Shown here: one piece after another, positions 11,701 through 23,787 of the stretch
Numbering within the stretch: position 1 is the stretch's first letter
Layout of the letters: every line of letters begins with the position of its first letter
Source: Desmodus rotundus
Taxonomy: Eukaryota; Chordata; Mammalia; Chiroptera; Phyllostomidae
Length of the DNA stretch: 64,000 nt
Reading direction: 5' to 3'
Assembly (NCBI RefSeq): GCF_022682495.2
Contig: NC_071397.1
Span: forward strand, 29,775,427 to 29,839,426
Translations under genes and position numbers: made by a program
Notes under the pieces: model-generated
What the model saw: the letters and a program-made list of their open reading frames with translations, nothing else
Database searches by the model: none
What the model was told of the DNA's origin: nothing

Positions 11701-11775
11701 AACTGGTTTTAACTTGTTTATGTATGCTTGCAAACAATAGGAAAAAATTTTTCTTTTTAAAGCTAAAATAAATGT
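8721..11775. other. SMAP1: Intron 1 sequence, no gene seen
   Basis: AT-rich intronic DNA. About 9300-9660 has a less AT-rich texture like an old LTR, but I could not assign it. Two TTAGGG-type words lie in 9936-9962 without forming an array. No splice-flanked open segment was found. Confidence 0.3.
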
Positions 11776-11779
11776 CTAG

Positions 11780-12595
11780 TTAAAAAAAAAAATTGATGGG
11801 ACTTCCTGTTTCCAGCCTGGCTTCAAGTCTCCAGTTCTTCCTAACAACAAGCAAAAAGCTGAGCAGCCTGAAAAATCAACGTCTCTTCTCAGCTCTGTTA
11901 GAGAAATGAGGTCACAGGGCAAACCCATGTCCTCAAAATTGGAGAGACAGGAGAATATACTTAGAGAATCACAACATGAATCACAACTGTGGGAACCAGT
12001 ACTGGAGTAGGAAAACCTGAACTGCAATTCACAAATTGCTGGAGGCTCAATGTAGACAGATCTGAGCCAGAATCTCCAGGGGTACTCAGTCATGGGGAGA
12101 GTCGACATACTTCTATGAGTTTACCTCCAGTAGCTCCACTCAGTGAATACAGGAGAAATATCTCATAGTGCTCTGGCAGAGGAAGGGGAAAGGGAACCAT
12201 TTTAAAATACACCACAGTATTCTGTTCTTAGCAAGGTCTGCCCTTAGAAGAAACGATTTAACTAGAACTTATGTGACCCAGAGGAAAGGAAATACCTAAC
12301 TCCAGCCTCCTGTAGTCATCCTGCCCCACCGAAGGGGGTAAAACATTTGTGAAGCTTACCGTCCAGAGGCAGAGGCTCACTGAAAGACTGAGAGCTGATC
12401 ATACAACCCTGGAATGCTTTCCCCTCCCCAGTACCTCACCACCACATTGCTAAAGGCCTGTTTACAGCAGTTACTTTTACCTGGTACATCATGTCCTGCT
12501 ATCAAGAAAAAAATGACAAGGCATACGGGGAAAAAAAAAGTTGATGTTCTTAAATTTCACAGTGAAAATGTTCATCAAATATCTGAAGTATGGTA
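11780..12595 (+). mobile_element. Old L1 5' end (5' UTR and start of ORF1 region)
   Basis: The sequence has the texture of an L1M 5' UTR: ACTTCCTGTTTCCAGCCTGG, TCTCCAGTTCTTCC and AGCTGAGCAGCCTGAAAA. It runs into an ORF1-proximal segment, TCAAGAAAAAAATGACAAGGC, followed by A-rich sequence. It is truncated soon after and has no intact frame. Confidence 0.6.
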
Positions 12596-12870
12596 ATAGG
12601 CTACCAGCCCACACCTTGTGAAAAATATGTCAATGTTTAAATGAATATATAAAACACACACATAGATAACTTAATATATAAATGGCTAAAGATACTATCT
12701 TCAGATTGAACATCTAAGCTATATGAACGATCTGAGCAGGCCAAAGCTATACTAAATTCTTTTAGTTTAAAAGGTTATGAAGTTTTTGTAAAGGAGAGTA
12801 TCAGTCCCAAATAATATTACTGTTAATACCATTAATATTGTAAATACAAAGCTAAGGAACAGATTTTTTA

Positions 12871-13023
12871 AAAAAGATTTTATTTATTTATTTTTAGAGA
12901 GGGAGAAAGGGAGAGAAACATCAATGTGAGAGAGAAACATTGATTGGTCGCCTCTCGCGCACACCTCAATTGGGTACTGACCCCAGGCATGTGCCCAGCC
13001 AACTGAGACACAGCAGTCAGGTC
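12871..13023 (-). mobile_element. VES-type tRNA SINE with target-site duplication
   Basis: Reverse orientation: an A/T tail appears as TTTTATTTATTTATTTTTAG, then GAGAGAAACATCAATGTGAG, and the tRNA-like head appears as CAACTGAGACACAGCAGTCA. The flanks 12854-12870 and 13024-13040 (AAGGAACAGATTTTTTA and AAGGGACAGATCTTTAG) are a duplication with a few mismatches. Confidence 0.9.
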
Positions 13024-13357
13024 AAGGGACAGATCTTTAGACCAGACCCACTCATTTGAGCTTTAATCTTTATGGTACATCTTGAATATTTGTATTTAAA
13101 TTATTTTTAGGACTCACACAAAGGAAGGAGCATTATACTGATCAGTTTCATTTTGTATGTGTTTATGCCCCTGAAAATATTGTAACTGGAGGTTGTAATT
13201 CTTAATATTAAGTGTATTATATAAATGTGTTTAATACACATATCTCTTTACTAAGTCGGTGATATGAAAAAAGTTGGGAGAGGGGACTCCTCTAACTTCA
13301 AAGGAACTTAAGAGACATAACCAAACACAGCACATGGTCCTTGAGAAGGTACATTTA

Positions 13358-13586
13358 TTTTTTTAATCCTCACCTGAGGACATTTTTTTCATTGCTCTTT
13401 TAGAGAGAGAGGAAGGGAGAGAGAGAAACTTCAATGAGAGACAGGAGCATCAATTGGTTGCCTCCTGTACACTCCATGACCAGGGACTGAACCCAAAACC
13501 TAGGTATGTGCCCTGACCAGGAATCGAACCCACAACCCTTTGGTTATGGGAGGACACTCCAACCAAATGAGCCACACCGGCTAGGG
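13358..13586 (-). mobile_element. VES-type tRNA SINE, long-tailed form
   Basis: Reverse orientation with a TTAATCCTCACCTGAGGACA tail segment, GAGAGAGAGAAACTTCAATG, the tRNA box B region as GGAATCGAACCCACAACC, and the head as GAGCCACACCGGCTAGGG. The flanks TGAGAAGGTACATTTA (13342) and TGAGAGGATACATTTTT (13587) are an imperfect duplication. Confidence 0.9.
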
Positions 13587-13940
13587 TGAGAGGATACATT
13601 TTTGAGAAGCCTTTGATTAAAAAAATGGGGGAAGCACAATTGTGGGAAATAGAATATGTACTGAATATTAGGTGACATCGAAAACTTATGAATTTTGTAG
13701 GTGTGAGAATGATATTGTGATTATGGGGAGAAAGTTCATATTGTTTTGAGATTCATACTAAAGTATGGAGGGATGATATTTTGATACATGAAATCGCCTT
13801 ATATTTCAACATATCTCGTAAAAAAAGGATGTGACAGAATAATAGTTGTTGATTCTAGGCAGTGGACGTATGGGTATTCACTATACAATTCTTTCTGTCC
13901 TTTCTGTATTTGAAAATTTTGATAATAGAAATTAAGAATT

Positions 13941-14140
13941 TCGCTCTGGCTCTTGTGGCTCAGTGGATTGAGCACTGACTTGTGAACCAAAGGGTGTCAG
14001 GTTCGATTCCCAGTCAGGACACGTGCCTGGCTTCCCAGTAGGGGGTGAGCAAGAGGCAGTCACACATCAATGTTTCTTTCCCTCTCTTTCTCTCTCCCTT
14101 CCCCTCACTCTAAAAATAAATAAACAAAATCTTAAAAAAT
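13941..14140 (+). mobile_element. VES-type tRNA SINE with target-site duplication
   Basis: Head GCTCTGGCTCTTGTGGCTCA, box B GGTTCGATTCCCAGTCAGG, linker CACACATCAATGTTTCTTTC and an AAAATAAATAAACAAAATC tail. AATTAAGAAT flanks both sides (13930-13939 and 14141-14150). Confidence 0.93.
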
Positions 14141-14436
14141 AATTAAGAATGTCTAGCTTTTGTGTCTAAGGAACAAATTCAAACCAGTTACTAACAAGGG
14201 GAAGGACCCTTCTGGACTTAAAAAGTGTTCAGTTCACCTTGGTCTGCAGTTTTTTTCCCCCCCAGTTAGAAGAATAGCATTAATTAACTAGTCTCAACTA
14301 ACAGTATATATCTGTACATTTCCTGTAATGTTATACTGAATGACTATTTTTTTAGATATAATTATTTTATTTCCTAACTAATAACAACACATCGATGTTT
14401 TATTTTTTCTTTTTGTTTTTTCACATATCCATATTT

Positions 14437-14830
14437 TATTTATTTTTCTTTTTATAGAATTTATTTGGGTTACACTGGTTAACAAAATTATACAGGTTTC
14501 AGGTGCACAATCCCACAATATATCATCTTACACTGTATTGTGTATTCACTACCCCAAGTCAAGTCTCCTTCTATCACCATTTATCCCCCTTAAACCCTCC
14601 TCCACCTCCCCCCACCCCCTGGCAATCACCACACTGTTGTCCATGTCCATGAGTTTTTCCTCTTTTTTTTTTCCCATTTTTGCTCAGTCATTCCATACCC
14701 CCAGTGCCCACTCCCCCTCTCCTCCCAGCCCCCGACAGCTGTCAGCCTGCTGTTTATGAGTCTGTCTCTTTTTTGCTTGTTAGTTCATTTTGTTCATTAG
14801 TAAATGATTATTGTTTAACATACCGCTCTC
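14437..14830 (-). mobile_element. L1 3' UTR fragment
   Basis: Contains TACAGGTTTCAGGTGCACAA and CCCCAAGTCAAGTCTCCTTC and a C-rich block. These are typical of the reverse complement of an L1 3' UTR. The segment at 61386-61565 shares the same phrases, so both belong to one L1 lineage. Confidence 0.7.
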
Positions 14831-14833
14831 TTT

Positions 14834-15204
14834 CAGTACCTGAGGGGGATTGGTTCCAGGACTCCCCTGTGGATACCAAAGATTGTGGATTCTTAAGTCC
14901 CTTATATAAAGTCATGTAGTATTTGTATATAACCAATGCACATCCTCCCTTATACTTTAAGTTATCTTTAGATGACTTATAATACTTAATACAATGTAAA
15001 TACTATGCAAATAGTTGTTATACGGTACTGTTAAGGGAATAATGACAAGAAAAATAAAGTCTGTACATGCTCAGTAGGGATGCAGCCATTGTAGGCCTAA
15101 CTACACAGTGCATGTCAGCAACAGCATAGCACTTTTGAGGGGAATATTTTTCATCTGTGGGTGGTTGAGTCCGCAGAACCTGTGGATACAGAGGGCTGAG
15201 TGTG
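14834..15204 (+). mobile_element. Tigger-type non-autonomous DNA element
   Basis: Left terminus CAGTACCTGAGGGGGATTGG and right terminus ACAGAGGGCTGAGTGTG are diverged inverted ends. The interior GGACTCCCCTGTGGATACCA, TTATATAAAGTCATGTAGTA and AGGCCTAACTACACAG matches a common mammalian Tigger MITE from memory. TA follows the right end. Confidence 0.75.
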
Positions 15205-15475
15205 TATCACCTGTTGTGAATATGTTCAGAGTTTGCATAAACAAACCAAAAAGAAGTTTAAAACTTCAAGTAAACAATTACTGCAAAGATAGTGTGATTA
15301 AGGAGTAAATTAGCTGTTGGCCTGTAATCATTTTAGAATGCTGGTCAGAAAAAGAATTGTCATAGAGCTGTTTTAGTGCTGCTTAGCTTTTGTTTAAAAA
15401 GCATTTGAAAATTGTTGTAATGAATGTTCTAATTTTACATCTCCATCACCCTGTTTTTCAAGAATACATTGGAAA

Positions 15476-17381
15476 AAAGTTCCTGCCAAGATGGAGTTGT
15501 AGGTAGATACGCTTCACTTCCTTGCACAACCAAAAGAAGGATAACAGCCAATTTAAAAACAAAAAACAACCAGAACTGTCAGGAAATCTAACTGTATGGA
15601 AGTCCAACACCAAAGAGTTCAAGAAACATTCATCCAGACTGGTAGGAGAGGCGGAGACAAGAAGCTGTGGCAGAGAGGACTCGCAATAAGGCAGGGGCGC
15701 AACAAGGCGCAGGGGTGGGTGAGGCCGGGGCAGGCGGACCGGGATATCCCACATTAGTGTGAGGAACAACTAGGGAGTGAGACAGACCAAGCATCCCAGT
15801 GTTTCAGCATGGGAAACTAAAGCCTCAAAACCTTTGGCTGTAAAAATCTGGGGCGGTCGTGGCAGCAGGAGAAAGTCCCAGTCTCACACAGGAGAGTCTG
15901 TTGGAGGGGCCAACAAGATCCTAGAGTGTGCACAAGCCTACTCACCCGGGAATCGGCACCTGAAAGGGCACAATTTGCTTGTGGAAATTGAGGGAAATCG
16001 ACTGAAAGCCGGCAAGAGCGAAGCAAGAGGCATTGTTCCCTCTCTGACCCCTCCCCCACATACAGCACCACAGTGCAGCTAAGTGGGTTGCCCCTCCCTG
16101 GTGAATACTTAAGGCTCTGCCCCTTACAATATAACAGGTGCGCTGAGACAAAGCAATATGGCCCAAATGAAAGAACAGACCAAAACTCCAGAAAAAAAAC
16201 TAAGCGACAAGGAAATAGCCAAACTATCAGATGTAGAGTTCAAAACACTGGTAATCAGGATACTCTCGGAAATGATTGAGCTCAATTGCAAACTAAAGGA
16301 AGAAGTGAAGGCTGTACAAAGTGAAATAAAGAAAAATATATAGGGAACCAACAGTGAAGGGAAGGAACTGGGACTCAAAAGATTTGGAACAGAAGGAAGA
16401 AATAAACATTCAACCAGCACAGAATGAAGAAACAAGAATTCAAAAAAATGAGGAGAGGCTCAGGAATCTCCGGGACAACTTTAAACATTCCAGCATCTGA
16501 GTTATAGGGGTGCCAGAAGGAGAAGAGGAAGCATAAGAAATTAAAAAGTTATTTGAACAAAAAAGGAAAACTTCCCCAATCTGGCAAAGGAAATAGACTT
16601 CCAGGAAGTCCAGGAAGCCCAGAAAGTTCCAAAGAAATTGGACCCAAGGAGGAACACACCAAGACACATCATAATTAAATTATCCAAGATTAAAAGAGAG
16701 AATCTTAAAAGCAGCAAGAGAAAAGAAGAGAGTTGCCTACAAAGGAGTGCCCATAATACTATCAGCTGCTTTCTCAAAAGAAACCTTATAGGCAAGAAGG
16801 TGCTGGAAAGTATTCAAAGTCATGAAAAGCAAGGATCTACAACCTACACTATTGTATCCAGCAAAGCTGTAATTGAGGATGGAAGGATAGATAAAGTACT
16901 TCCCAGATAAGGTAAAGTTAAAGGAGATCATCATCACCAAGCCCTTATTATATGAAATGCGAAAGGGACTTATCTAAGAAAAAGGTGAAAACTATGAACA
17001 GTAAAAATGACAACAAACTCACAACTATGAACAACTGAACCCAAAACAAAACAAAACAAAAAACTAAGCAAACAGCTAGAGCAGGAACAGAATCACAGAA
17101 ATGGAGATCACACGGAAGGTTATCAGCAGGGAGGGGATGGGGGGAGATTGGAGGAAAAGATACAGGGAGTAAGAAACATAAATGGTAATGCAGAATAGAG
17201 AGGGGGAGGTTAAGAATAGTATAGGAAATTGAGAAACCAAAGAACTTACATGTACGACTCATGGACATGAACTAAGGGGAGGGAATGCTGGAGGGAGTAC
17301 AGGTGCAGGGCGGAGGGAGATAAAAGGGAGAAAAAAAAAAAAGGGACAACTGTAATAGCATAATCAATAAAATATACTTAA
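15476..17381 (+). mobile_element. HAL1-like (half-L1) element, about 1.9 kb, with TSD
   Basis: A near-complete non-LTR element. A GC-richer 5' UTR begins AAGTTCCTGCCAAGATGGAG and is followed by an ORF1-derived region (16158-16910) and an A-rich and G-rich 3' UTR. It ends GGGACAACTGTAATAGCA, then TCAATAAAATATACTT. No ORF2 or reverse transcriptase region lies between ORF1 and the 3' UTR, which is the defining layout of HAL1 elements. The flanks 15460-15471 and 17382-17393 are identical (AAGAATACATTG), so the copy is bounded and nearly full length. Confidence 0.8.
16158..16910 (+). pseudogene. Broken L1/HAL1 ORF1 (nucleic-acid-binding protein)
   Basis: The reading frame opens with an ATG at 16158 and encodes the start MAQMKEQTKTPEKKLSDKEI, an L1 ORF1p-type N terminus with a charged, coiled-coil-like stretch (KLKEEVKAVQSEIKK). 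It stops after 61 codons. ORF1-like sequence then continues through several stops and frame changes, and a later open piece at 16638-16910 contains the conserved RHIIIKLSKIKRENL-type and NLIGKKVLESIQS-type segments. In intact elements the protein coats its own RNA for retrotransposition. This copy cannot make a full-length product. Confidence 0.75.
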
Positions 17382-17393
17382 AAGAATACATTG

Positions 17394-18623
17394 AAAAGAA
17401 CTGCTGCAGACTGTGAAAATACATACACCAGAATCTCTAATGCTAATCACTCTCTTGGATTTTATCCAGGAGATACGTTATAAGTATTCAGATATTTGCT
17501 GAGCACCTGTTATGTGTAGCGCACAATTGGTAATTGCTGTATGAATTGATGTTGTATATGATATATGAATCCCAACTCTGAGCTTTCTGTATGATTTAGG
17601 ACTTTTCCGTTATAGGGGATAGAAACAGAACTAGAATTAATTTAAGTAAAACAGCATTGGGGATTGGCTTTTTTTTTTTTTTTTTTATCAGAAGAGGAGA
17701 GAGGCTTGTTCCACATGACTCAGTTCTTGAATCTCTTTTTGCTTCTGTTTGCATTCACTCCTTTGCCAATATCATTCAGTCTCTTGCTTTTAACTGTTGA
17801 CTGTAAGTCAGCTCCCAGATAGGTATCTTCAGGCCAAAAGAATCTCATTCCAGAATCCCATACTGGTACATCTAATTGCATGTGGCTGTTCATTCAACAG
17901 CTCTAGATTAACATGTCATAACTGAATTCTTTATCTTCTTCCTCTAAGACTGCTCTCTAGACGGTCTTTACCTGTCTTTCTCTGCCCTTTTGATCTGGCC
18001 AGAACTTTGGAATTGTCCCATGTTGGCTGCAGTCATCTCCCAGTTCATCTGCCAGCTTTTTCTTGTCTGTTGTGGTCTATTCTAACACAACTGCCCAAGT
18101 GATCTTTAAAAAAAGTCAAGTCAGATCAGTTAGATCGTGTCATTGCTGTACCCAAAACCCTCCATTACTTTTGTGTCAGAGTAAAAGCCAAAGCTTTGTT
18201 TACAGTGGTCCACACTGCTCTTCTTGCTCATGAATATACTGATCAGGCCTCTGCCTCAGCACTTTCATCTTGCTGTTCCCTATCCCTGTAGTGTTACTCT
18301 TCCATACATGTGCATATCAGGGCCTTCTCATCTAGGTTAGGTCCTCACTCAAATATAGTAAATACTTAATTTTATTAAATTATCTGTCTTTTCTAGAATG
18401 TAAGAAGCCAGGGACTTTTGTTTTTTTTTGTTCAGTGCCTAGAATACTTATTGGCACATAGATGCTGGGTAAATATTTGTAAAATGAATAAGCGACTTAG
18501 GAGGGGGAGAAGAATGCTTGGCACAAGAACAATGTATATTGCCAGTTTAAGACATTATCTGCATATGATACATAACCACATTACAAGTGATAATATAAAA
18601 AGCTGATTTATCTCAGTGGTTTT
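17394..18623. other. SMAP1: Intron 1 sequence with an L2 remnant
   Basis: About 17930-18490 (+) matches the 3' part of L2: CAAGTGATCTTTAAAAAAAG, TCAGATCAGTTAGATCGTGT, CAAAACCCTCCATTACTTTT, and an end in CACATAGATGCTGGGTAAAT. A 20-base T run lies near 17670. No exon is seen. Confidence 0.6.
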
Positions 18624-18641
18624 AAGAATATTTTAAAAGTG

Positions 18642-18706
18642 TGGGGTGGGGTAGAGGGATGGGGAGAAAAGGCATACAACTGTAATTGCATAACAATAAA
18701 AAAAAA
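18642..18706 (+). mobile_element. 65-bp terminal L1/HAL1 insertion with perfect 18-bp TSD
   Basis: Only the last 50-odd bases of a bat L1 3' UTR were inserted (GGGGTAGAGGGATGGGGAGA, then ACAACTGTAATTGCATAACA, then AATAAA and an A tail). The 18-base flank AAGAATATTTTAAAAGTG is identical at 18624-18641 and 18707-18724, so the insertion is young and its limits are exact. Confidence 0.93.
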
Positions 18707-18724
18707 AAGAATATTTTAAAAGTG

Positions 18725-21700
18725 ACTATGACTTTAGTGATTCTCTTTCTGGAAAGTAGACTTCACCCAATATTTCTCTTTTCCTAACTTTGTTAACTTA
18801 TGTAAAAACTTTGTTTAGTCAGATTTGTAAAAGCCTGTGCTTTGAATATTATAACCATACATTCTTTTTGTATTTTTACAAAAAATACAAAAGGTTGTTT
18901 TAGTAGAGCTTCAGCACAGAAAACAGAACACTCTAGGTTTGTTAACAGAAATGTTTTAATACAGGAAATGACGTGCTTATGAAAGCCTTGGTAGGAATTG
19001 AAGAGTAGGCTTCAGGCTGAGCCTCCAGGACTGACTCCCCCCAGGTCACAGCAGAACTGACCCACCAGGGAGACACTAGCCCTGAGGCTACCACTGGAGC
19101 TGCTGAGGTAAGAAAACACCAACACCAAATTAGTTGCGATGCAGGGATTAGAAAGCCTCGGCTGTTTTACAGTGTGTATAAGCTGGTGACTGGGTATTGG
19201 AATGTGGGGTCTAGCCACTATCCTTGTCAAACTGCTTCTTCACACAAGAAGCTGGAGACTAGCCATTCCGTGATCTTCCTGCAGAAAACAGCCAAGGCAG
19301 GAAGATAATCTCCATCTCACATTTGCTTTTAAATACTGCATGAGTGCCTCTAAGTGATGTAAACTAATTCTCATTGAGAACTCGGACTACAAAGGAATCA
19401 GAAATAGAGCTTTTAACTTTTTCTTCTTTGAATACAAGAAGGCACACCAGAAAAAGGGTGGACTAGAGGTTGTGTGATCAAATGAGCAACATCTGCCATG
19501 GCATCTCACTTAGCTAATCACATCAGAATGCACAGAACATCCACAACTAGACCTTGGAAGAACTAGAAAGTCCCCAGGCAGCCATTGTGTGTGTGTGTGT
19601 GTGTGTCTGTCTGTCTGTGGCTCTCTCTGTATCTCTTGGTCTTGAAGGGACTCTTACCTGCTTTATTCTTTCCTACCTTCCTTACTTATTCATTCACTTG
19701 CCTAAATACTTAATTAGCTCCAAAGTCTATATGGCCTAATGTTTGGCTTTCTACAGGTGGTTGTCTCTTTTTGGGGGATCACATTCCATATACCTGGATA
19801 GATGACCTGGCTCATCCTGGACCATAGGCCCACCTTGGTCATTTTGGCTTGGAGGCAGAAAGGCTGCAGGAGCAGCAAGTAGGAGTTTCTTTTCCATGGC
19901 CAAGGTCAGGCAAGTTCTTTAAGAAGGAAGTATGGCATAAATAGTTAACATATTAATATTAATGCAAGATTTAGAGGAACATTTGATTTTAAAACAGATG
20001 AAGCGGATAGCTTTGGACAGGAGAAAAAGGGAAGAAGGTGGGTCAGGTTATAGAAAGGAGAACGAGAGGGGTCTGAAATGTGAGGGCACAGTTAGGTGAT
20101 AAGGTCATTTGCTAAGAATAAGTATAGCAGGGCATTCATTTTAGGGAATTTAAGGTTATTCTCTGCACAGAGTACTTGAAATAGTATTTTGAAAAAATTT
20201 AAAAGTATTTTAAGTGAATCTGTCTCCTCATTGGTGGGCATTGCTGTCTGATTTTTATGGTTACAAACAGTACTACTGTCAAAGCTTCATGTACACACAA
20301 CTATTTCCTCAGAATAAAGTCTCCTACGTGAAAGGTATGTGATAGAGCATGCTTGTTTGATTCACACTCCTAGGATTTGGGGCCGGTTCTCCTTCCCACC
20401 ACTAGTGTGTGAAGACTGGCTGACCCTGTGTACCGAACCTGTCACTCGGTATTCATGTCTTTGAAAAGTTTCCTTAATGTAGTTGGTGCAAATGGTATAA
20501 CATCACATTTTGTATTTTCTTGATACTCTTTGGTGTGCTTATTGGTCATTTCTATTTGCCCCTTCATTTTGGAGGCAAGGCTTGGCTATCTTTTTCACAT
20601 TTTTCTCTTGACCAGTCATTGGGCTATAACATCATATTGCAGACAATGCTGCTTTTGAGTGGTTGTAGGCCACACCATTCAGTCCTAGATTCTGTAAACT
20701 CAAGAATAAGTGATGTTTGAGCACTTTGGGCAGATTTTCAGTTTCTGACTACATTTTTTTATAACTATGAAGTGATAGAAAATTTAGAGATAAAAAGAGA
20801 CCTGTCATGGGATCTGGTCTGATCTCCTATTAGAGAGAGGAAACAGATCAAGAGAGGTTAAGTTACTTGCTTAAAGCTGTGTCCCTGTGAGAGAACGTGG
20901 GCGTGAACCAAAGTTGTGTGGAAACCTGTCAGTTGTTTGGGAGTCCACAAATAAATGTGTTATCTTTGACCTTTATAAAAGGTAACTTTAAACTTTAAAA
21001 TTGTTTTTCATTTGCTTTACATTCAGCCATGTACACAACGAGAAGGAAGATAAATTCTGAGTTTTTATACTTAACCAAACCTCTGTGTAATGGCAGGATA
21101 TTAAGAAAAAGAATAGTAATCAGAGTGAGGAATGATTACATTTTAAGTATTTACTTAACCAGTTTATTTAAACACAGATTTGGCAATGCTGTAAACATGT
21201 TTCACAACTTGGAGTTCTGTTGGTGTTTGAGGTGTTACCTAGGAGCAAATGTTATCTCATGAAATCTGTGAATAGTGTCAGGAATTGTTTAAAAGAGAGA
21301 GTTACTTGTAAATATTGAATATCTTTGGGCTGGAGAGAGAAATTTTGCGAATACAAAGCATAGAATATTTGTGAAAGAGTTAACAAAATAAAGGAAACCT
21401 GTAATATGCTTGCTTAAACTCTGAACTTTTAAAGTCAATTTTGGATGAAGTTAAATCATCTGGACAAAGTAAGAAGTAGGTTTGACAAGGCTTAAACGTT
21501 AGGACAGTCAGGGCAAACAAGGATTATTGATTGTTAAAATTAAACTTTTTTTCATTTTCTCCTTTTATCTTGTACCATTCTGATTCTTAAGTGATCACCA
21601 TAGCGTAACTTCTTTGCCAAGTAAATCAACATATGAAAAATAGCAGGGGAATGCTGTATTTGTAGAGTTGATTAGTTCCTAACGAACCTTCTAAGTTTTC

Positions 21701-22675
21701 AGTGTCTTTATGATATTTTGAATTTATTTACATATTTTTCCTTCACAAGTTTAAGGGAGAAACATAATAAAATAGGGTTATATGGTATATAATATCTTAT
21801 TCTACATTATTCTCCCCCAGGCCCCCCCCCCCCCCCATTTGATTGTGGGTTGGCAGATCTGTTGCTCTGCTGTTATCTTTGAGATACTGGTTCTGTAGCG
21901 CAAAGCATGGTCTTTGAAGGCTGACTGCTCTGGGTTAAAAACCTCAGTTTTCCCATTGTTGGCTCTGATTTCTTTCTTTTCTTTCCCCCGCACCCTCTCC
22001 TCTTTCCCTTTTTTTCTTCCTTGTGGTAGGAGTGTGTTATTTAAACTTTCTAAGCCCCAATGTTAATACATGTAAAACAGGCATACCTGTGCTACAGGCT
22101 TGTGAGGATTAACAGCTTGTGAAGTAATGTCTGGCACAAAAGAGGCTTTGATAATTATGTCAGGCTGTTCTTTTTTTAAGCACTCAGTTATTACTTTGCA
22201 GGAGGCATTTGTGAATTATAGTTTGTTTGGTAAACAATGTAACTGAGCAGACTTTTGACACTAGATCCATACGAGAATACTTTTTGGAAGGCTCAAGAAA
22301 ACAAGGTAGTTATCTTTCTCTCTCTCCTATGTGTATGTGTATGTGTAATATTTATATTTTACTCTCTATCTGCTGTTCCACTGGAGTGGGCATTCTAAGA
22401 GGTATGCAGCAGAAGCCCTTGCCCCATCCCTTCGGGAATCTTGACTTTAAAGAGACAGGCCATAAGCGTAGAGTACATTCTGGATACCTGTGTGGAAAGA
22501 ATAGTGCAAATGCGGTGTTTCAGAAGTCCAGAGAAAGTTAAAGTCACCAAGAGCAGGAATTAGGGAAGGCTTTTAATGCAAGAGGTAGTTTTTGAGGAAG
22601 ACTAGAATCAAAGATAAAGGAGAAGATTGACAAAGTTATTCTAGGTAGGGAGAAGCTGGTAAACAGGTTAGTGCA
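18725..22675. other. SMAP1: Intron 1 sequence, no gene seen
   Basis: Holds a (TG)n tract at 19587-19606 that turns into TCTG units, MIR-like remnants at about 20790-20900 and 22040-22165 (+), and a run of 15 C at 21822-21836. The stretch 18900-19280 is more GC-rich and unassigned. No splice-flanked coding segment was found. Confidence 0.4.
21822..21836. repeat. C15 homopolymer
   Basis: Fifteen consecutive C within CAGG(C)15ATTT. Confidence 0.95.
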
Positions 22676-22678
22676 TAC

Positions 22679-23160
22679 GAGGTCTGTCCAGAAGGTACGC
22701 AGCCATGTAATATGAAAAATAGAGACATTTCTTGAAGAGGATACAAGAAACATTGTACATAGGACAGTGACGCCTCAGTCCCCTTCAAAGTAGGCACCTT
22801 GGGACCTAGTAACACAGTTTCACAGTTGCCTTCAGCGGCCTTGTATTTTCCTGAATCTCATCGACAGTCTGAAATCTCTTCCCTTTCAAATGTGATTTAA
22901 GTTTTGGGAAAAGCTGGAAGTCGCAGGGCACCATATCTGGGCTGTAGGGGGCTGAGTCACATCTGCATGAGACAGGCACTTTGTCATGATGAAGCCACCA
23001 ATCACTACTTGCCCATAGCTGCGGCCTTCTGAATCATCGGAATAGTTTCTGCAGAGGAATGTTCAAGCTGAGCACCAAATTTGATGCGGATTCGTTGCTC
23101 TACTTGCTCAGCCATTTTGAATGCAATGGCCACACAGTGCACAAGCTCACTCAGTGGCAT
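22679..23160 (-). mobile_element. Deleted mariner element, copy 1
   Basis: The left terminus CGAGGTCTGTCCAGAAGGTA follows a TA. A minus-strand frame contains MAEQVEQRIRIKFGAQLEHS, a mariner-like transposase N terminus. C-terminal transposase-like fragments (YSPDMVPCDFQLFPKLK type) lie on its other side, so the central catalytic part has been deleted. The same arrangement occurs at 51932-52590. Similarity to that copy ends near 23160, so the right terminus is missing or too diverged. Confidence 0.8.
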
Positions 23161-23763
23161 CTCGGTGCCAGGCAGAAATTTAGGGAAGGGGCTAGACAAG
23201 GGGGTGATTGTTGATTTGGGCGTCATCTGCATGGAAATGTTTGCCAAAGCCATGAGTGGATTAGACCCTTGTAAATTGGAGGGTCACTGACCAGGACTGT
23301 AGGGAGGCAGCAGCAAAAGTGAAATCATTGGAGGAACTGAATGGGGCCTGTAAGACTGCAAGGATAACCAGAACACAGAAGCCCCAGGAGAATAGGGTTG
23401 TAAGAAATGGATGTAGTTGGGAAAATTAAATGCAGAAGGGTGGTAAAAGGGACTAGAAAAGGGCATTTTATTTGGTAGACATTAAAACTATTTTCTGTTG
23501 TAGAATTGAACCCAAACTGCTCCAGAGCCTGTTTTCTAACTGCTGTGCAGAGTCAAAGAATCTTCAGTATGTTGGCACCAGTCCCAAGTTTTTCTCAGGC
23601 CAACCTTTGCCATTTTTTAGCTCCTTTGCCACATTTCAGTGCTTGTTTTGTTTTCTACAGTTAGTTTACTTTTGAAATGAATGCTTTATTTCCCCATGGG
23701 ATTCTGAAAACTTTTATACTCTGTGAGGAAAATTTTTTAGAATTTATTTTGCAGCTCAAGGAG

Positions 23764-23787
23764 TATTGTTTATATATATAAACAATA
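23764..23787. repeat. Perfect 24-bp AT-rich palindrome
   Basis: TATTGTT-TATATATATA-AACAATA equals its own reverse complement, and a second TATATATAT run follows at 23790-23798. Confidence 0.95.

Noticed and set aside
13941..14040. tRNA gene
   Set aside because: The tRNA-like boxes belong to VES SINE heads here and in the other copies. No full cloverleaf was found.
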